A program made the position numbers and the translations under genes. Source: Neisseriaceae bacterium CLB008 (GTDB lineage: Bacteria > Pseudomonadota > Gammaproteobacteria > Burkholderiales > Neisseriaceae). Taken from it: DNA of 64,000 nt. This document shows positions 9,766-19,221 of this stretch, piece after piece (the first letter of the stretch is position 1; each line of letters starts with the position of its first letter). The notes beneath the pieces are model-generated. The model saw only the letters and a list, made by a program, of their open reading frames with translations. It was not told the DNA's origin and searched no databases. The stretch lies in assembly GCA_041228285.1 (NCBI GenBank), contig CP166133.1, positions 1,426,001-1,490,000 on the forward strand, in the 5' to 3' direction.

Positions 9766-9856
9766 CAGACGATAAGGCGCACTATAAGCCCCTCTTTCTT
9801 TGGGCATCATAGGGCCGGTTAATAAAAAACTTTTTGATCAATAGGAGCAGTACATC

Positions 9857-10780
9857 ATGTCAATGGCAGATAGAGATGGATTCATCTGGTACAACGGGCA
9901 GTTAGTAGATTGGCGCGACGCCAATACACACGTTTTAACGCATTCTTTGCATTACGGTTTGGGTATTTTTGAAGGCGTTCGTGCCTATAAAACCCCAAAA
10001 GGAACGGCTATTTATCGTCTACAAGACCATACCGACCGCCTGTTCCGCTCTGCCCATATTTTGAACATGAAGCTGCCTTACACCAAAGAGCAAATCAATC
10101 AGGCCCACATTGACGTGGTCAAAGCCAACAATTTGAACGAATGCTATTTCCGCCCGATGGCGTTTTATGGCTCGGAAAAACTGGGCGTGGCGCCTGCGGT
10201 TAAAGACGTCAACGCTATTGTGGCCGCTTGGGCTTGGGGCGCCTATCTAGGCGAAGAAGGCATGACCCGTGGCATCCGCATTAAAACCAGCTCATTCTCA
10301 CGCCATCACGTGAACGTGACCATGTGTAAAGCCAAGGCCAGCGGCAACTACATGAACTCAATTTTAGCCAATAACGAAGCCACCGCTGACGGTTACGATG
10401 AAGCGCTGCTCCTTGACGTTGACGGCTATGTGGCCGAAGGCTCGGGCGAAAACGTGTTCATCTACCGCAATGGTAAGCTCTACACCCCAGATTTAACTGC
10501 GGCCCTAGAAGGCATTACCCGCGACACCATTTTGCACATTGCTAAAGACATGGGCCTAGAAGTGGTTGAAAAACGCATCACCCGTGACGAAATGTATTCT
10601 GCTGATGAGGCCTTCTTCTGCGGTACCGCCGCTGAAGTAACCCCTATTCGCGAATTAGACCGTCGCCAAATCGGCAGCGGCAGCCGCGGCCCGATTACCG
10701 AAGAGATTCAAAAACGCTACTTCGCCATTGTTAAAGGCGAAAATCCAGCCTACGAGTCTTGGTTAACCTACATCGACTAA
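9857..10780 (+). CDS. ilvE: Branched-chain amino acid aminotransferase
   Basis: PLP-dependent class IV aminotransferase for the last step of valine, leucine and isoleucine synthesis (and the first of their breakdown), with 2-oxoglutarate/glutamate as partner. 307 residues, the normal length. Visible motifs are the [16 protein letters not shown] segment near residue 30-45, the PLP-lysine region [12 protein letters not shown] around residue 155, [20 protein letters not shown], and [14 protein letters not shown]. The ATG at 9857 follows AGGAGCAGTACATC. It is followed by a terminator, then the zinc-finger gene and waaF. Confidence 0.95.
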   Translation: MSMADRDGFIWYNGQLVDWRDANTHVLTHSLHYGLGIFEGVRAYKTPKGTAIYRLQDHTDRLFRSAHILNMKLPYTKEQINQAHIDVVKANNLNECYFRPMAFYGSEKLGVAPAVKDVNAIVAAWAWGAYLGEEGMTRGIRIKTSSFSRHHVNVTMCKAKASGNYMNSILANNEATADGYDEALLLDVDGYVAEGSGENVFIYRNGKLYTPDLTAALEGITRDTILHIAKDMGLEVVEKRITRDEMYSADEAFFCGTAAEVTPIRELDRRQIGSGSRGPITEEIQKRYFAIVKGENPAYESWLTYID

Positions 10781-10798
10781 CCTTTGTTTTGACGCATC

Positions 10799-10827
10799 AC
10801 AGGCAACGCTCGGTTGCCTGTTGTTTT
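10799..10827 (+). terminator. terminator after ilvE
   Basis: Perfect 9-bp stem ACAGGCAAC / GTTGCCTGT with a GCTCG loop and a TGTTTT tail. It sits only 10 bases before the next start codon, so it may be leaky and act as an attenuator. Confidence 0.7.
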
Positions 10828-10837
10828 AGGAGTACTT

Positions 10838-11032
10838 ATGTCTACCAACGTTCGCCCCAATAATGTGATTGAAGTCACTGCCAAAGATTTACCCCTACAT
10901 TGCCCCACCGCCGACGTGGCGCTTTGGAGCAACCACCCTCGCGTTTTCTTGCCGCTAGAGCATGGCCAAGCGCGTTGCCCTTATTGCGGCACCCTGTACA
11001 AATTTGTTGGCGAAATGCCCGCAGGACATTAA
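10838..11032 (+). CDS. CHCC-type zinc-finger domain protein
   Basis: Small (64-residue) protein with one C/H-C-C zinc-binding pattern: HCP near residue 22, an NHPRVFLPL segment, then CPYCGTLYKF near the C-terminus. This matches the bacterial zf-CHCC family, related to the zinc-binding part of mitochondrial complex I subunit NDUFS6. The role in bacteria is not established. The ATG at 10838 is preceded by TTAGGAG at good spacing; an in-frame ATG at 10814 lies in the terminator and is not used. It is six bases upstream of waaF and is probably co-transcribed with it. Confidence 0.85.
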   Translation: MSTNVRPNNVIEVTAKDLPLHCPTADVALWSNHPRVFLPLEHGQARCPYCGTLYKFVGEMPAGH

Positions 11033-11038
11033 AGCCTG

Positions 11039-12079
11039 ATGACGCAAAAAATCCTCATCATTGCCCCGTCGTGGATTGGGGACTGTGTCATGGCACAGCC
11101 CTTGTTTCGACGCCTGCATGAGCAACACCCTAAGTTAGAGCTTCACGTATACGCATCGGCCTGGACCTTCCCCCTGCTGAGCCGTATGCCTGAAGTACAG
11201 CAAACCCACTTAAATCCTTTTGGGCACGGTGAACTGCGCTTGATGGATCGTTACCGCAACGGTAAAAGCTTGCGCGCCGAACGGTTTGATCAAGTCATCG
11301 TATTACCTAATTCGCTTAAGTCTGCCCTGGTGCCGTTTTTTGCCGGCATTAAAGTACGTACCGGCTATTTAGGCGAGTCTCGCCGCATTTTACTCAACGA
11401 CATTTATCTATTGGATGAAGTGGCTCTGCCCAAAATGGTGCAGCGTTTTTTCGCCCTCTCCGAACCACACGGCTTTCCTTTACCTAAAGTACCGCATCCA
11501 CGTTTGAGCGTTAATCCTGATGCTCAAGCAGAAGCCGTGGCTAAGTTTGGCCTGAGCCTAGATAAACCCATTGTGGCGTTTTGCCCTGGCGCCGAATACG
11601 GCCCAGCCAAGCAATGGCCAGCCCATCACTTTGCCGCTCTGGCACAACGTTGTTTGAATGAGGGCAAGCAGGTGTGGATCTTTGGCTCGAAAAAAGACGC
11701 CGACACCATCGCCAACGACATCAATGAACAAAGCGGCAATCAGTGCGTGAACCTATGCGGCCAGACCGGCTTAGCCGAAGCCATTGACCTCTTAGCCTTG
11801 AGCGAATGGGTGGTGTGTAACGACTCCGGTTTGATGCACGTCGCGGCCGCCCTACAAAAGCCTTTAGTGGCACTGTATGGCTCATCCAGCCCCGACTTTA
11901 CCCCCCCGCTCAGCGATGAAGCCAAAATCATGACCTTAAACCTAGACTGCAGCCCGTGTTTTGAACGGGTTTGCCCCCTAGGCCATACCAAGTGTTTACA
12001 CGATTTACTGCCCGATCAAGTGCATGCAGCCAGCATCGAGCTGCTATCAAAAAACGCTATCGGACTGATAAAAGAATAA
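11039..12079 (+). CDS. waaF: ADP-heptose--LPS heptosyltransferase II
   Basis: Glycosyltransferase family 9 enzyme that adds the second L-glycero-D-manno-heptose to the lipopolysaccharide inner core at the cytoplasmic face. The 346-residue protein starts with ILIIAPSWIGDCVMAQPLFRRL, typical of heptosyltransferases. It carries the GAEYGPAKQWPAHHFA segment and the sugar-nucleotide motif CNDSGLMHVAAALQKPLVALYGSSSP. The C-terminal CSPCFERVCPLGHTKCL cysteine-rich stretch is typical of WaaF rather than WaaC. It shows the organism makes heptose-containing LPS/LOS. Confidence 0.94.
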   Translation: MTQKILIIAPSWIGDCVMAQPLFRRLHEQHPKLELHVYASAWTFPLLSRMPEVQQTHLNPFGHGELRLMDRYRNGKSLRAERFDQVIVLPNSLKSALVPFFAGIKVRTGYLGESRRILLNDIYLLDEVALPKMVQRFFALSEPHGFPLPKVPHPRLSVNPDAQAEAVAKFGLSLDKPIVAFCPGAEYGPAKQWPAHHFAALAQRCLNEGKQVWIFGSKKDADTIANDINEQSGNQCVNLCGQTGLAEAIDLLALSEWVVCNDSGLMHVAAALQKPLVALYGSSSPDFTPPLSDEAKIMTLNLDCSPCFERVCPLGHTKCLHDLLPDQVHAASIELLSKNAIGLIKE

Positions 12080-12139
12080 ATTAGACGTATTTGCCCCAGT
12101 GGCCGATACTGTCTAGCTATATTTAAGACTGACTATTGA

Positions 12140-13102
<963 letters not shown>

Positions 13103-13128
13103 GCCTTAGCACTAAGCCATACCCGATA

Positions 13129-13169
13129 CCGGCATCATGCGCAGACACAATCTGCCCACATGATGCCGG
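13129..13169 (+). terminator. long hairpin after trxB
   Basis: Perfect 11-bp stem CCGGCATCATG / CATGATGCCGG, with a second inner pairing GCAGA / TCTGC. The tail (ATTCTTTCGTTTT) is only partly U-rich, but position and strength support termination. Confidence 0.65.
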
Positions 13170-13203
13170 ATTCTTTCGTTTTCGCATAAGGTGATCCCTG
13201 TAC

Positions 13204-14514
13204 ATGCACGCACGCTTAACCACCAAGGACATCATGGCCCTTGGCTTCATGACGTTCGCCCTTTTCGTGGGCGCCGGCAACATTATTTTCCCTCCTATGG
13301 TTGGCCTACAATCAGGTGACCACGTCTGGATCGCGGCCCTCGGCTTTTTAATCACCGCCGTTGGCCTACCGGTGTTAACCATCATCGCCTTAGCCCGCGT
13401 TGGCGGCGGCATTGAAGCCTTGAGCGCACCTATTGGCCGAACCGCTGGCTTAATCTTGGCCACCGCTTGCTATTTAGCCGTTGGCCCCCTCTTTGCCACT
13501 CCTCGCACCGCCACTGTATCGTTTGAAGTCGGCATTGCCCACCTAGTTGGTTCAGGCCCCATGCCACTATTGGTGTACAGCGTGGTTTATTTCGCCATCA
13601 TCACGCTGATTTCTCTGTATCCAGGCAAGCTGCTCGATGTAGTGGGCCATTTTTTAGCACCGTTAAAGATTCTGGCCTTAGCCATATTAGGCATCGCCGC
13701 AGTACTGTGGCCTGCAGGTCCGCCCATAGAAGCCACCGCTGCTTATCAACAGCAACCCTTATCCCTAGGCTTTGTAAACGGCTACCTCACTATGGACACT
13801 TTAGGCGCCTTAGTGTTTGGCATCGTGATCGTGAATGCGGCGCGCTCTCGCGGCATTGGCGACCCCAAACTCTTGACTCGCTACACCGTCAAGGCAGGCC
13901 TGATCGCCGGTATTGGCCTAACCTTGATTTACTTAAGCTTATTTAAACTAGGCGAAGGCAGCGGTACTTTGGTTCCTGCGGCGCAAAATGGCGCCAACAT
14001 CCTCCACGCCTATGTACAGGCGACGTTTGGCCACTTGGGCAGCCTCTTTTTAGCAGCCTTAATCTTCATCGCCTGCATGGTCACGGCGGTCGGCCTCACC
14101 TGTGCCTGCGCTGAATTTTTTGCGCAACACCTGCCGTTTTCTTATCGGTCGCTGGTGTGGGGGCTAAGCCTTTTCTCCGCCCTAGTGTCGAATTTGGGCT
14201 TGAGTCATTTGATTCAAGTGTCGATTCCCGTGATGACCATCATCTACCCGCCCTGCATTGTCTTGGTGCTGCTCAGCTTTACCCTAAAATGGTGGCAGCA
14301 CCGCAACCGCGTGTTGGCCCCGGTGATGCTGGTGAGCTTAGTGTTTGGCGTTTTAGATGCACTGCAAGGCTTAGGCTGGACGGTTTTCTTGCCGCAGTGG
14401 TTACAGCACCTGCCTTTGGCGGAACAAAGCCTGGCTTGGCTATTGCCTTCGCTGCTGGTGTTCCTATTGGCGGCAGCATACGACCGTATCACGCCAAAGC
14501 CACAACCCATCTAA
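13204..14514 (+). CDS. brnQ: Branched-chain amino acid Na+/H+ symporter (BrnQ, LIV-II)
   Basis: Inner-membrane carrier for leucine, isoleucine and valine. 436 residues with about twelve hydrophobic segments. Family signatures include the N-terminal [23 protein letters not shown] and the [21 protein letters not shown] segment. The start at 13204 follows AAGGTGAT. This is separate from the LIV-type ABC transporter at 32-37 kb, which sits in a catabolic operon and probably has another substrate. The gene ends at a bidirectional terminator shared with the convergent siderophore-interacting protein gene. Confidence 0.94.
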   Translation: MHARLTTKDIMALGFMTFALFVGAGNIIFPPMVGLQSGDHVWIAALGFLITAVGLPVLTIIALARVGGGIEALSAPIGRTAGLILATACYLAVGPLFATPRTATVSFEVGIAHLVGSGPMPLLVYSVVYFAIITLISLYPGKLLDVVGHFLAPLKILALAILGIAAVLWPAGPPIEATAAYQQQPLSLGFVNGYLTMDTLGALVFGIVIVNAARSRGIGDPKLLTRYTVKAGLIAGIGLTLIYLSLFKLGEGSGTLVPAAQNGANILHAYVQATFGHLGSLFLAALIFIACMVTAVGLTCACAEFFAQHLPFSYRSLVWGLSLFSALVSNLGLSHLIQVSIPVMTIIYPPCIVLVLLSFTLKWWQHRNRVLAPVMLVSLVFGVLDALQGLGWTVFLPQWLQHLPLAEQSLAWLLPSLLVFLLAAAYDRITPKPQPI

Positions 14515-14538
14515 AGCACAGCGCCTGATTCAAAACAA

Positions 14539-14569
14539 AAAAAATCACGATCTAAGATCGTGATTTTTG
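14539..14569. terminator. bidirectional terminator brnQ / SIP
   Basis: Stem ATCACGATC / GATCGTGAT with a TAA loop, an A-run on the left and a T-run on the right. It sits between two converging genes. Confidence 0.88.
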
Positions 14570-14585
14570 ATTTCAGCGCCGACGA

Positions 14586-15401
14586 TTAATCGTCGATGAC
14601 TTTACGGCCCTTCATTTCACCTTCACGACGACCGATTTGCCAGTAGGCACAAGCGTAACACTCTTCGCGTTGCCAACCTTGTTCTTTACGCAGGTAATTA
14701 CGCGCCATCCGTACCGTACCGTGTTCGGCAGTGATGTGGGCAAAGCGATTTTCAGCCGGCCAGGCCAAGACGTCTGGATTAGCCTTTAAGGCATCAGCCA
14801 AAGCGCTGCCTTGATCTGGATGTGGGTTATACAACCACTCAACGCTTAACTCTGCGGCGCTGGTAAAGGGATAGTGGTCGGCTTCAGTCGTCACTTCAGC
14901 GATGACCACAGCCTTACTGCCAGCAGGCAAGCGCTCCAATAAGGCTGCCGTCACCGGAATGCCGGTTGGGTCAGTGACAAACACATAATGGCCCACCTCC
15001 GGCAGCAACTTTTGCTTACCCGCCTTCATGGTCACGCCCAGCTCATCACCCACTTGAGCATTAACCGCCCACTGGCAGGCGATGCTGTCGCCTTCATGCA
15101 CGGCAAAATCGATGGTCATGGTGTTTTTGTCCAAATCAATGGCGCGGTGGGTATAGGTACGCACCGTGGGCAAAAAGGCAGGATCATCCACAATCCAACC
15201 CTGCTCAGGGTCGTGAGTAGGTAACACAACGGTTTTATGGCCTAATGGCGGCACAAAAATTTTATTGTTGGCGCCTAAGGTCGCGTCAGCGTAAAGGGGC
15301 ACGTCGTCACCAGTGAGGACAACGCTTAAGTAATTAGGGGTAATGTAATGCTTTTCAACCACGCTTAATTTGGTTTTTTTAGGTGCAACTGGGGTCATCA
15401 T
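14586..15401 (-). CDS. Siderophore-interacting protein (FAD/NAD(P)H ferric reductase)
   Basis: Cytoplasmic flavoprotein of the ViuB/YqjH-like SIP family, which reduces iron in imported ferric siderophores and so frees it. 271 residues. The FAD-binding RTYTHR motif is near residue 75, DFAVHEG follows, and there is a C-terminal SIP domain with TDPTGIPVTAALLERLP and the typical ending around EGWQREECYACAYW-type residues (here KEQGWQREECYACAYW). Two adjacent ATGs (15401 and 15398) are both possible; AGAGG is better spaced for the second. A Fur-like site lies about 60 bases upstream, so iron repression is likely. It may serve the siderophore locus at 55-64 kb, but that link is inference. Confidence 0.9.
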   Translation of the reverse strand: MMTPVAPKKTKLSVVEKHYITPNYLSVVLTGDDVPLYADATLGANNKIFVPPLGHKTVVLPTHDPEQGWIVDDPAFLPTVRTYTHRAIDLDKNTMTIDFAVHEGDSIACQWAVNAQVGDELGVTMKAGKQKLLPEVGHYVFVTDPTGIPVTAALLERLPAGSKAVVIAEVTTEADHYPFTSAAELSVEWLYNPHPDQGSALADALKANPDVLAWPAENRFAHITAEHGTVRMARNYLRKEQGWQREECYACAYWQIGRREGEMKGRKVIDD

Positions 15402-15460
15402 GGCCTCTTTCTTTTTTCATTATCGGTAGCGCTTATTATGCCCTGAAAGGCCCACAAATA

Positions 15461-15479
15461 CAAATCATTATCATTTAAA
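15461..15479 (-). promoter_or_regulatory. Fur-like box upstream of SIP gene
   Basis: On the minus strand the stretch reads AAATGATAATGATTTG, which contains the Fur half-site core GATAATGAT. It is about 60 bases before the start codon, and the product has an iron function, which supports the call. The second half of the 19-bp consensus is degenerate. Confidence 0.6.
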
Positions 15480-15662
15480 ACAGCTCAATGCGAGTGAATA
15501 GTAGTACTGTATTCAATGCCTGCGGCGATCCCTCGCCAAGAAATACAATAATTTATTTAAAGACAAGGTGTTAATGAAATTCAAGACCAGACGCGCCATA
15601 CGAATACAATGCGAGCCATTATATCCATAATTCATAAAGAATAGTTTATTGGCCATTGGTAA

Positions 15663-15689
15663 GGTGGGCAAAGCGCAGCGTGCCCACCG
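15663..15689. repeat. REP-like palindrome
   Basis: GGTGGGCA - 10-base spacer AAGCGCAGCG - TGCCCACC, with perfect 8-bp arms. The same theme (GGTGGG, AAAGCG, CCCACC) recurs at 15772 and 17694. Confidence 0.6.
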
Positions 15690-15771
15690 TTTTGAAGCAT
15701 TAGAGGTGATTTTAACATCGGCAGAGATGTCGAAAGCGGTACAAAGGAAACCATGGTTTGTTACCGTCACA

Positions 15772-15856
15772 TAGGGCAGGTAAAGCGTAGACTATCCACT
15801 CCTCTTAGCGTATCCCCCTGTCTACATTTAAAACCCGCGTGGGTCGCGACCCACCC
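15772..15856. repeat. REP-like repeat unit, copy A
   Basis: Begins TAGGGCAGGTAAAGCGTAG, continues with TATCCACTCC and ends with the perfect palindrome GTGGGTCGCGACCCAC (15839-15854). Copy B at 17694-17780 has the same order of motifs with about the same spacing. Confidence 0.6.
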
Positions 15857-15858
15857 TA

Positions 15859-15884
15859 CGCTTAAGGGCCTCGCTTAAGGGCCT
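15859..15884. repeat. 13-bp tandem duplication
   Basis: CGCTTAAGGGCCT occurs twice, head to tail with no gap, directly after repeat copy A. Confidence 0.7.
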
Positions 15885-15983
15885 ACAGTGTAGACGTCAA
15901 AAAGAGCATAGGGAACGATACAAAAAATCATCATTTACTGAGTGGCCAACGCCTTACCCATTACCTAAGCCCAACATTAGGCT

Positions 15984-16187
15984 TTAACCACATTTGGTTC
16001 CACACCCCTTCTTCGTGCTGATACCGGCCAGGCTATACAGTGGGCATGAACCCAGCAAACCCGCCAGTAACGGGATCGCCCCCAGATAAGCCCAAGCGCC
16101 TAAGGCGCCACTGAATGCTGCAATCACGAGGGCCAAGCCCACAACAATGCGAATACCCCTATCGATACAGCCAACGTTTTGACGCAT
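15984..16187 (-). CDS. DUF2892 (YgaP-like) small membrane protein
   Basis: 67-residue protein with two hydrophobic segments (GIRIVVGLALVIAAFSGALG and AYLGAIPLLAGLLGSCPLYSLAGI) and a Cys-containing tail KKGCGTKCG. This matches the DUF2892 family, the membrane part of YgaP, which in E. coli is fused to a rhodanese domain. Here there is no rhodanese, as is common for stand-alone members. The upstream region carries an AT-only inverted repeat that could bind an ArsR/BigR-type repressor, which controls related genes elsewhere. Its role may relate to sulfide or to cytochrome/thiol chemistry; this is not established. Confidence 0.82.
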   Translation of the reverse strand: MRQNVGCIDRGIRIVVGLALVIAAFSGALGAWAYLGAIPLLAGLLGSCPLYSLAGISTKKGCGTKCG

Positions 16188-16220
16188 GATGATTCCTTTT
16201 CAAGTTTAATGGTTTAACGA

Positions 16221-16245
16221 TAATATAATATATAGTTTTATATTA
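16221..16245. promoter_or_regulatory. AT-rich inverted repeat upstream of DUF2892 gene
   Basis: TAATATAA - 9 bases - TTATATTA, a perfect 8-bp inverted repeat in an extended A/T tract (16219-16268) 35-60 bases before the start codon. Candidate ArsR-family operator or UP-type promoter DNA. Confidence 0.4.
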
Positions 16246-16371
16246 TGTATATTTATATAATATATATCATGACTATGTCAAGCACAGAGCACTTTTTACT
16301 GGCCTATTAAAAACACGTTAAACCGGAACATGATAAACTTAGGCTTTATTGACCTTTGCCGCCGCTAATCC

Positions 16372-17676
16372 ATGAACGACTTATTTACCCGCGAACCCAC
16401 CGCCCCTTTAGCCGAACAGCTGCGCCCCAAGACCCTTGCCGAAGTCAGCGGTCAACGCCATTTGGTCGGCCCAAATAAGCCATTAAGCCTCGCGGTTCAA
16501 AGCGGTAAACCGCATTCTATGCTGTTTTGGGGGCCTCCTGGCGTTGGCAAAACCACGCTTGCGCGTATTTTGGCCAATAGCTTTGACGCCCAATTTTTAC
16601 CCATTTCAGCGGTATTCAGCGGCGTCAAAGACATTCGCGAAGCCTTAGAAAAGGCTCAGCACGCCCTTCAGCGCGGCCAGCACACGATTTTATTTGTAGA
16701 TGAGGTGCATCGTTTCAATAAGGCGCAGCAAGATGCTTTTTTACCTTATGTTGAAAACGGCTTGATCACGTTCATAGGTGCCACCACTGAAAACCCTTCG
16801 TTTGAGGTTAATCCAGCCCTATTGAGCCGTGCTCAGGTGTATGTTTTAAAAGCCTTGAGTGAAGAAGAACTGATCGAATTAGTAGATAAGGCGCTGGCCT
16901 TACCTGATTATCAAGATGTGGCCATTGTGCCGGCAGCGCGTCAAGTATTGGCCCAGCTAGCCGATGGTGACGCTCGACGGTTATTGAATCTGGTGGAGCA
17001 AACCCACACTGCCGCGGCCACCCAAGGCGTCAGCAGCGTGGACTCAGCCTTCCTCGAAGCCACGCTCACGGCCAACGTGCGGCAGTTCGACAAAGGTGGA
17101 GACGGCTTTTACGAGCAGATTTCCGCCCTACACAAGTCGGTGCGTGGTTCCCACCCTAATGCCGCTTTGTATTGGTTCTGCCGCATGCTTGATGGCGGTG
17201 CAGACCCACGCTATCTGTCACGGCGCATTGTCAGAATGGCTTGGGAAGACATCGGCCTGGCTGATCCACGCGCCCTACAGATCGCCAATGATGCCGCCTT
17301 AACCTTTGAGCGTTTGGGTAGCCCTGAAGGTGAACTGGCCTTAGCACAAGCCGTGCTGTATTTGGCCAGCGCCGCCAAAAGTAATGCAGGCTATATGGCC
17401 TATAACAAAATGCGCGCTTTTGTGGCCGAGCAAGGTTCTAGCGCCGTGCCCGTCCACCTACGCAACGCGCCCACCAAGCTGATGAAAGAGCTAGGCTATG
17501 GCAAGGCCTACCGCTACAGCCACGATGAGCCGCACGGCTACAGCGCAGGTGAAACCTATATGCCCGACGGCATGGACGAGCCTGATTTCTATCAGCCAGT
17601 AGATCGAGGCCTAGAAATTAAACTGGCGCAAAAACTGGCCTTTTTGAAGCAGCTTGACGAAGACGCCACAGAATAA
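16372..17676 (+). CDS. rarA: Replication-associated recombination protein A (AAA+ ATPase)
   Basis: RarA/MgsA clamp-loader-like AAA+ protein that acts at stalled replication forks. 434 residues, close to E. coli RarA (447). Walker [13 protein letters not shown] is near residue 55 and Walker [16 protein letters not shown] near residue 105; [22 protein letters not shown] is the sensor 1 region. The C-terminal domain has [33 protein letters not shown], which is diagnostic. Start ATG at 16372. It lies between the two REP-like repeat units. Confidence 0.95.
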   Translation: MNDLFTREPTAPLAEQLRPKTLAEVSGQRHLVGPNKPLSLAVQSGKPHSMLFWGPPGVGKTTLARILANSFDAQFLPISAVFSGVKDIREALEKAQHALQRGQHTILFVDEVHRFNKAQQDAFLPYVENGLITFIGATTENPSFEVNPALLSRAQVYVLKALSEEELIELVDKALALPDYQDVAIVPAARQVLAQLADGDARRLLNLVEQTHTAAATQGVSSVDSAFLEATLTANVRQFDKGGDGFYEQISALHKSVRGSHPNAALYWFCRMLDGGADPRYLSRRIVRMAWEDIGLADPRALQIANDAALTFERLGSPEGELALAQAVLYLASAAKSNAGYMAYNKMRAFVAEQGSSAVPVHLRNAPTKLMKELGYGKAYRYSHDEPHGYSAGETYMPDGMDEPDFYQPVDRGLEIKLAQKLAFLKQLDEDATE

Positions 17677-17693
17677 TCTGTGATCAGCCCTAG

Positions 17694-17780
17694 CATAGGG
17701 TGGGTAAAGCGTAGCCTATCCACCCTTTCCAATACCCCAGCTCGTCTAAACCAACCATCTGCATGGGTCACGCCCACATG
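17694..17780. repeat. REP-like repeat unit, copy B
   Basis: Begins TAGGGTGGGTAAAGCGTAG, continues with TATCCACCC and later CATGGGTCACGCCCACATG. It parallels copy A at 15772-15856 in sequence and spacing. A further AGCGTGCCCACCG fragment follows at 17808-17820. The rest of the 310-base gap 17677-17986 shows no gene. Confidence 0.6.
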
Positions 17781-17986
17781 ACGGCTAAAATTCTGGCCTG
17801 ACAGCCCAGCGTGCCCACCGTATATTCTTCTTACGCTGTTCACGCCCCATCCCAAACAGCCACCGGACTCATCAAGCAGTTGCCCACCTGATCGCACTGT
17901 GCTAAATTATCTTTTAGACATCTAGACGCCAATAAATCCATAAAATCTATCCTAGGCGCCCATCAACCATCAAGAGGCACGTCCGC

Positions 17987-19138
17987 ATGCACCCAAAAAG
18001 CAAACTGGCTCAGTTCGGTACCACCATTTTTAGCCAGATGACCCAGCTGGCCCAAACCCACCAAGCGCTGAACTTGGCCCAAGGCTTCCCAGATTTTGAA
18101 GCCCCACAACCTCTCTTAGAGGCGCTTGGGCGCCACGCCCTTGCTGGCCAAAACCAGTATCCACCGATGCCCGGCATTTTATCGCTCAGAGAAGCCGTAG
18201 CGGCCAAAATTGCCCAACGCGACCATAATCTGGTCAGTGCGGAACACGAAATCACCATCACTGGCGGCGCTACTCAAGCACTGTTTTGCGCCATTCAAGC
18301 TTTAGTCCATCCGGGCGATGAAGTCATCGTGTTTGATCCTTGTTACGACAGCTATGCGCCGGCGATTACCCTGGCCGGCGCCAAAAGCGTCCATATTCCA
18401 TTACAGGCCAATGATTTCAGCATCGACTGGCAGCGTCTTGGCGATGCCCTGACAGAAAAAACCCGCCTGATCATTTTAAATAGCCCTCACAACCCTAGCG
18501 GTGCCTTAATCAGCGCCGCCGATCTAGATACCCTAGCTGCATTAATCCGTAGTCGAGATATTTATCTACTGAGCGATGAAGTATACGAACACTTGGTTTT
18601 TGATGGCGCCCAGCACGCCAGCGTGTTGGCCCACCCCGAACTGTATCAACGCGCCTGCGTGGTCAGCTCTTTTGGTAAAACCTATCACGTCACCGGTTGG
18701 AAAACGGGCTATATGGTGGCGCCACCCGCGTTGACGGCCGAATTACGCAAGGTTTATCAATACCTAAACTTCTGTGCCACCAGCCCCATCCAATATGCCT
18801 TAGCCGATTTCATGCAGCAACATCCTGAACACATTGATGAGCTGCCAGGCTTTTATCAAACTAAGCGCGACCAGCTCATAGAGGCTCTAGCACCCTCTCG
18901 TTTCACCTATACGCCCAGCCGCAGTACCTATTTCCAGATTGTCGACTACAGCGCCATTCGCAATGATTTAGACGATTTTGCCATGGCCCAATGGCTGACT
19001 CAGGAAAAAGGCTTGGCCACGATTCCCTTGTCGGCATTTTACCAACAGCCGCCGGTGGGCCAGAGATTGCTGCGGGTGTGCTTTGCCAAACGACCAGAAA
19101 CCCTGGCGCAAGCGGGCGAGCTGCTGGCTGCGGTTTAA
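17987..19138 (+). CDS. PLP aminotransferase, methionine aminotransferase (YbdL) type
   Basis: Fold type I, class I/II aminotransferase. 383 residues, nearly the length of E. coli YbdL, which transaminates methionine and aromatic amino acids. Visible motifs are LNLAQGFPDFEAP near the start, QYPPMPGILSLREAVA, NSPHNPSGALIS, the PLP-Asp region LLSDEVYEHLVFDG and the PLP-lysine motif SFGKTYHVTGWKTGY (about residue 230). The ATG follows AGAGG. It could also be a kynurenine/glutamine transaminase-like enzyme; the YbdL assignment rests on the N-terminal pattern. Confidence 0.87.
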   Translation: MHPKSKLAQFGTTIFSQMTQLAQTHQALNLAQGFPDFEAPQPLLEALGRHALAGQNQYPPMPGILSLREAVAAKIAQRDHNLVSAEHEITITGGATQALFCAIQALVHPGDEVIVFDPCYDSYAPAITLAGAKSVHIPLQANDFSIDWQRLGDALTEKTRLIILNSPHNPSGALISAADLDTLAALIRSRDIYLLSDEVYEHLVFDGAQHASVLAHPELYQRACVVSSFGKTYHVTGWKTGYMVAPPALTAELRKVYQYLNFCATSPIQYALADFMQQHPEHIDELPGFYQTKRDQLIEALAPSRFTYTPSRSTYFQIVDYSAIRNDLDDFAMAQWLTQEKGLATIPLSAFYQQPPVGQRLLRVCFAKRPETLAQAGELLAAV

Positions 19139-19160
19139 ACACACTCAGGCAAAAGCATAA

Positions 19161-19197
19161 AAATAGCCTCATGCGCTAACGCCGCATGAGGCTATTT
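19161..19197. terminator. bidirectional terminator
   Basis: Perfect 15-bp stem AAATAGCCTCATGCG / CGCATGAGGCTATTT with a 7-base loop, between converging genes. Confidence 0.88.
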
Positions 19198-19221
19198 AAT
19201 TAATGATCAAGCGTCAGCCGC

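Larger units (their letters stand above)
9541..9856. other. intergenic region smc-ilvE
   Basis: 316 bases without a convincing gene. It holds a short sequence shared with the region before the tRNA-Asn gene (9572-9596), a perfect TATAAT at 9760 and the ilvE ribosome-binding site AGGAG. A 61-codon minus-strand frame at 9573-9758 has no recognisable product or start signal. Confidence 0.6.
15402..15983. other. 582-base intergenic region with repeats
   Basis: Holds the Fur-like site of the SIP gene, two hairpin units of a REP-like family (15663-15689 and 15772-15856) and a 13-base tandem duplication (15859-15884). An 85-codon minus-strand frame at 15513-15770 runs through a repeat unit and looks spurious. 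Confidence 0.65.

Noticed and set aside
15513-15770. 85-codon minus-strand frame
   Set aside because: It runs through a REP-like palindrome and has no ribosome-binding site or family resemblance.
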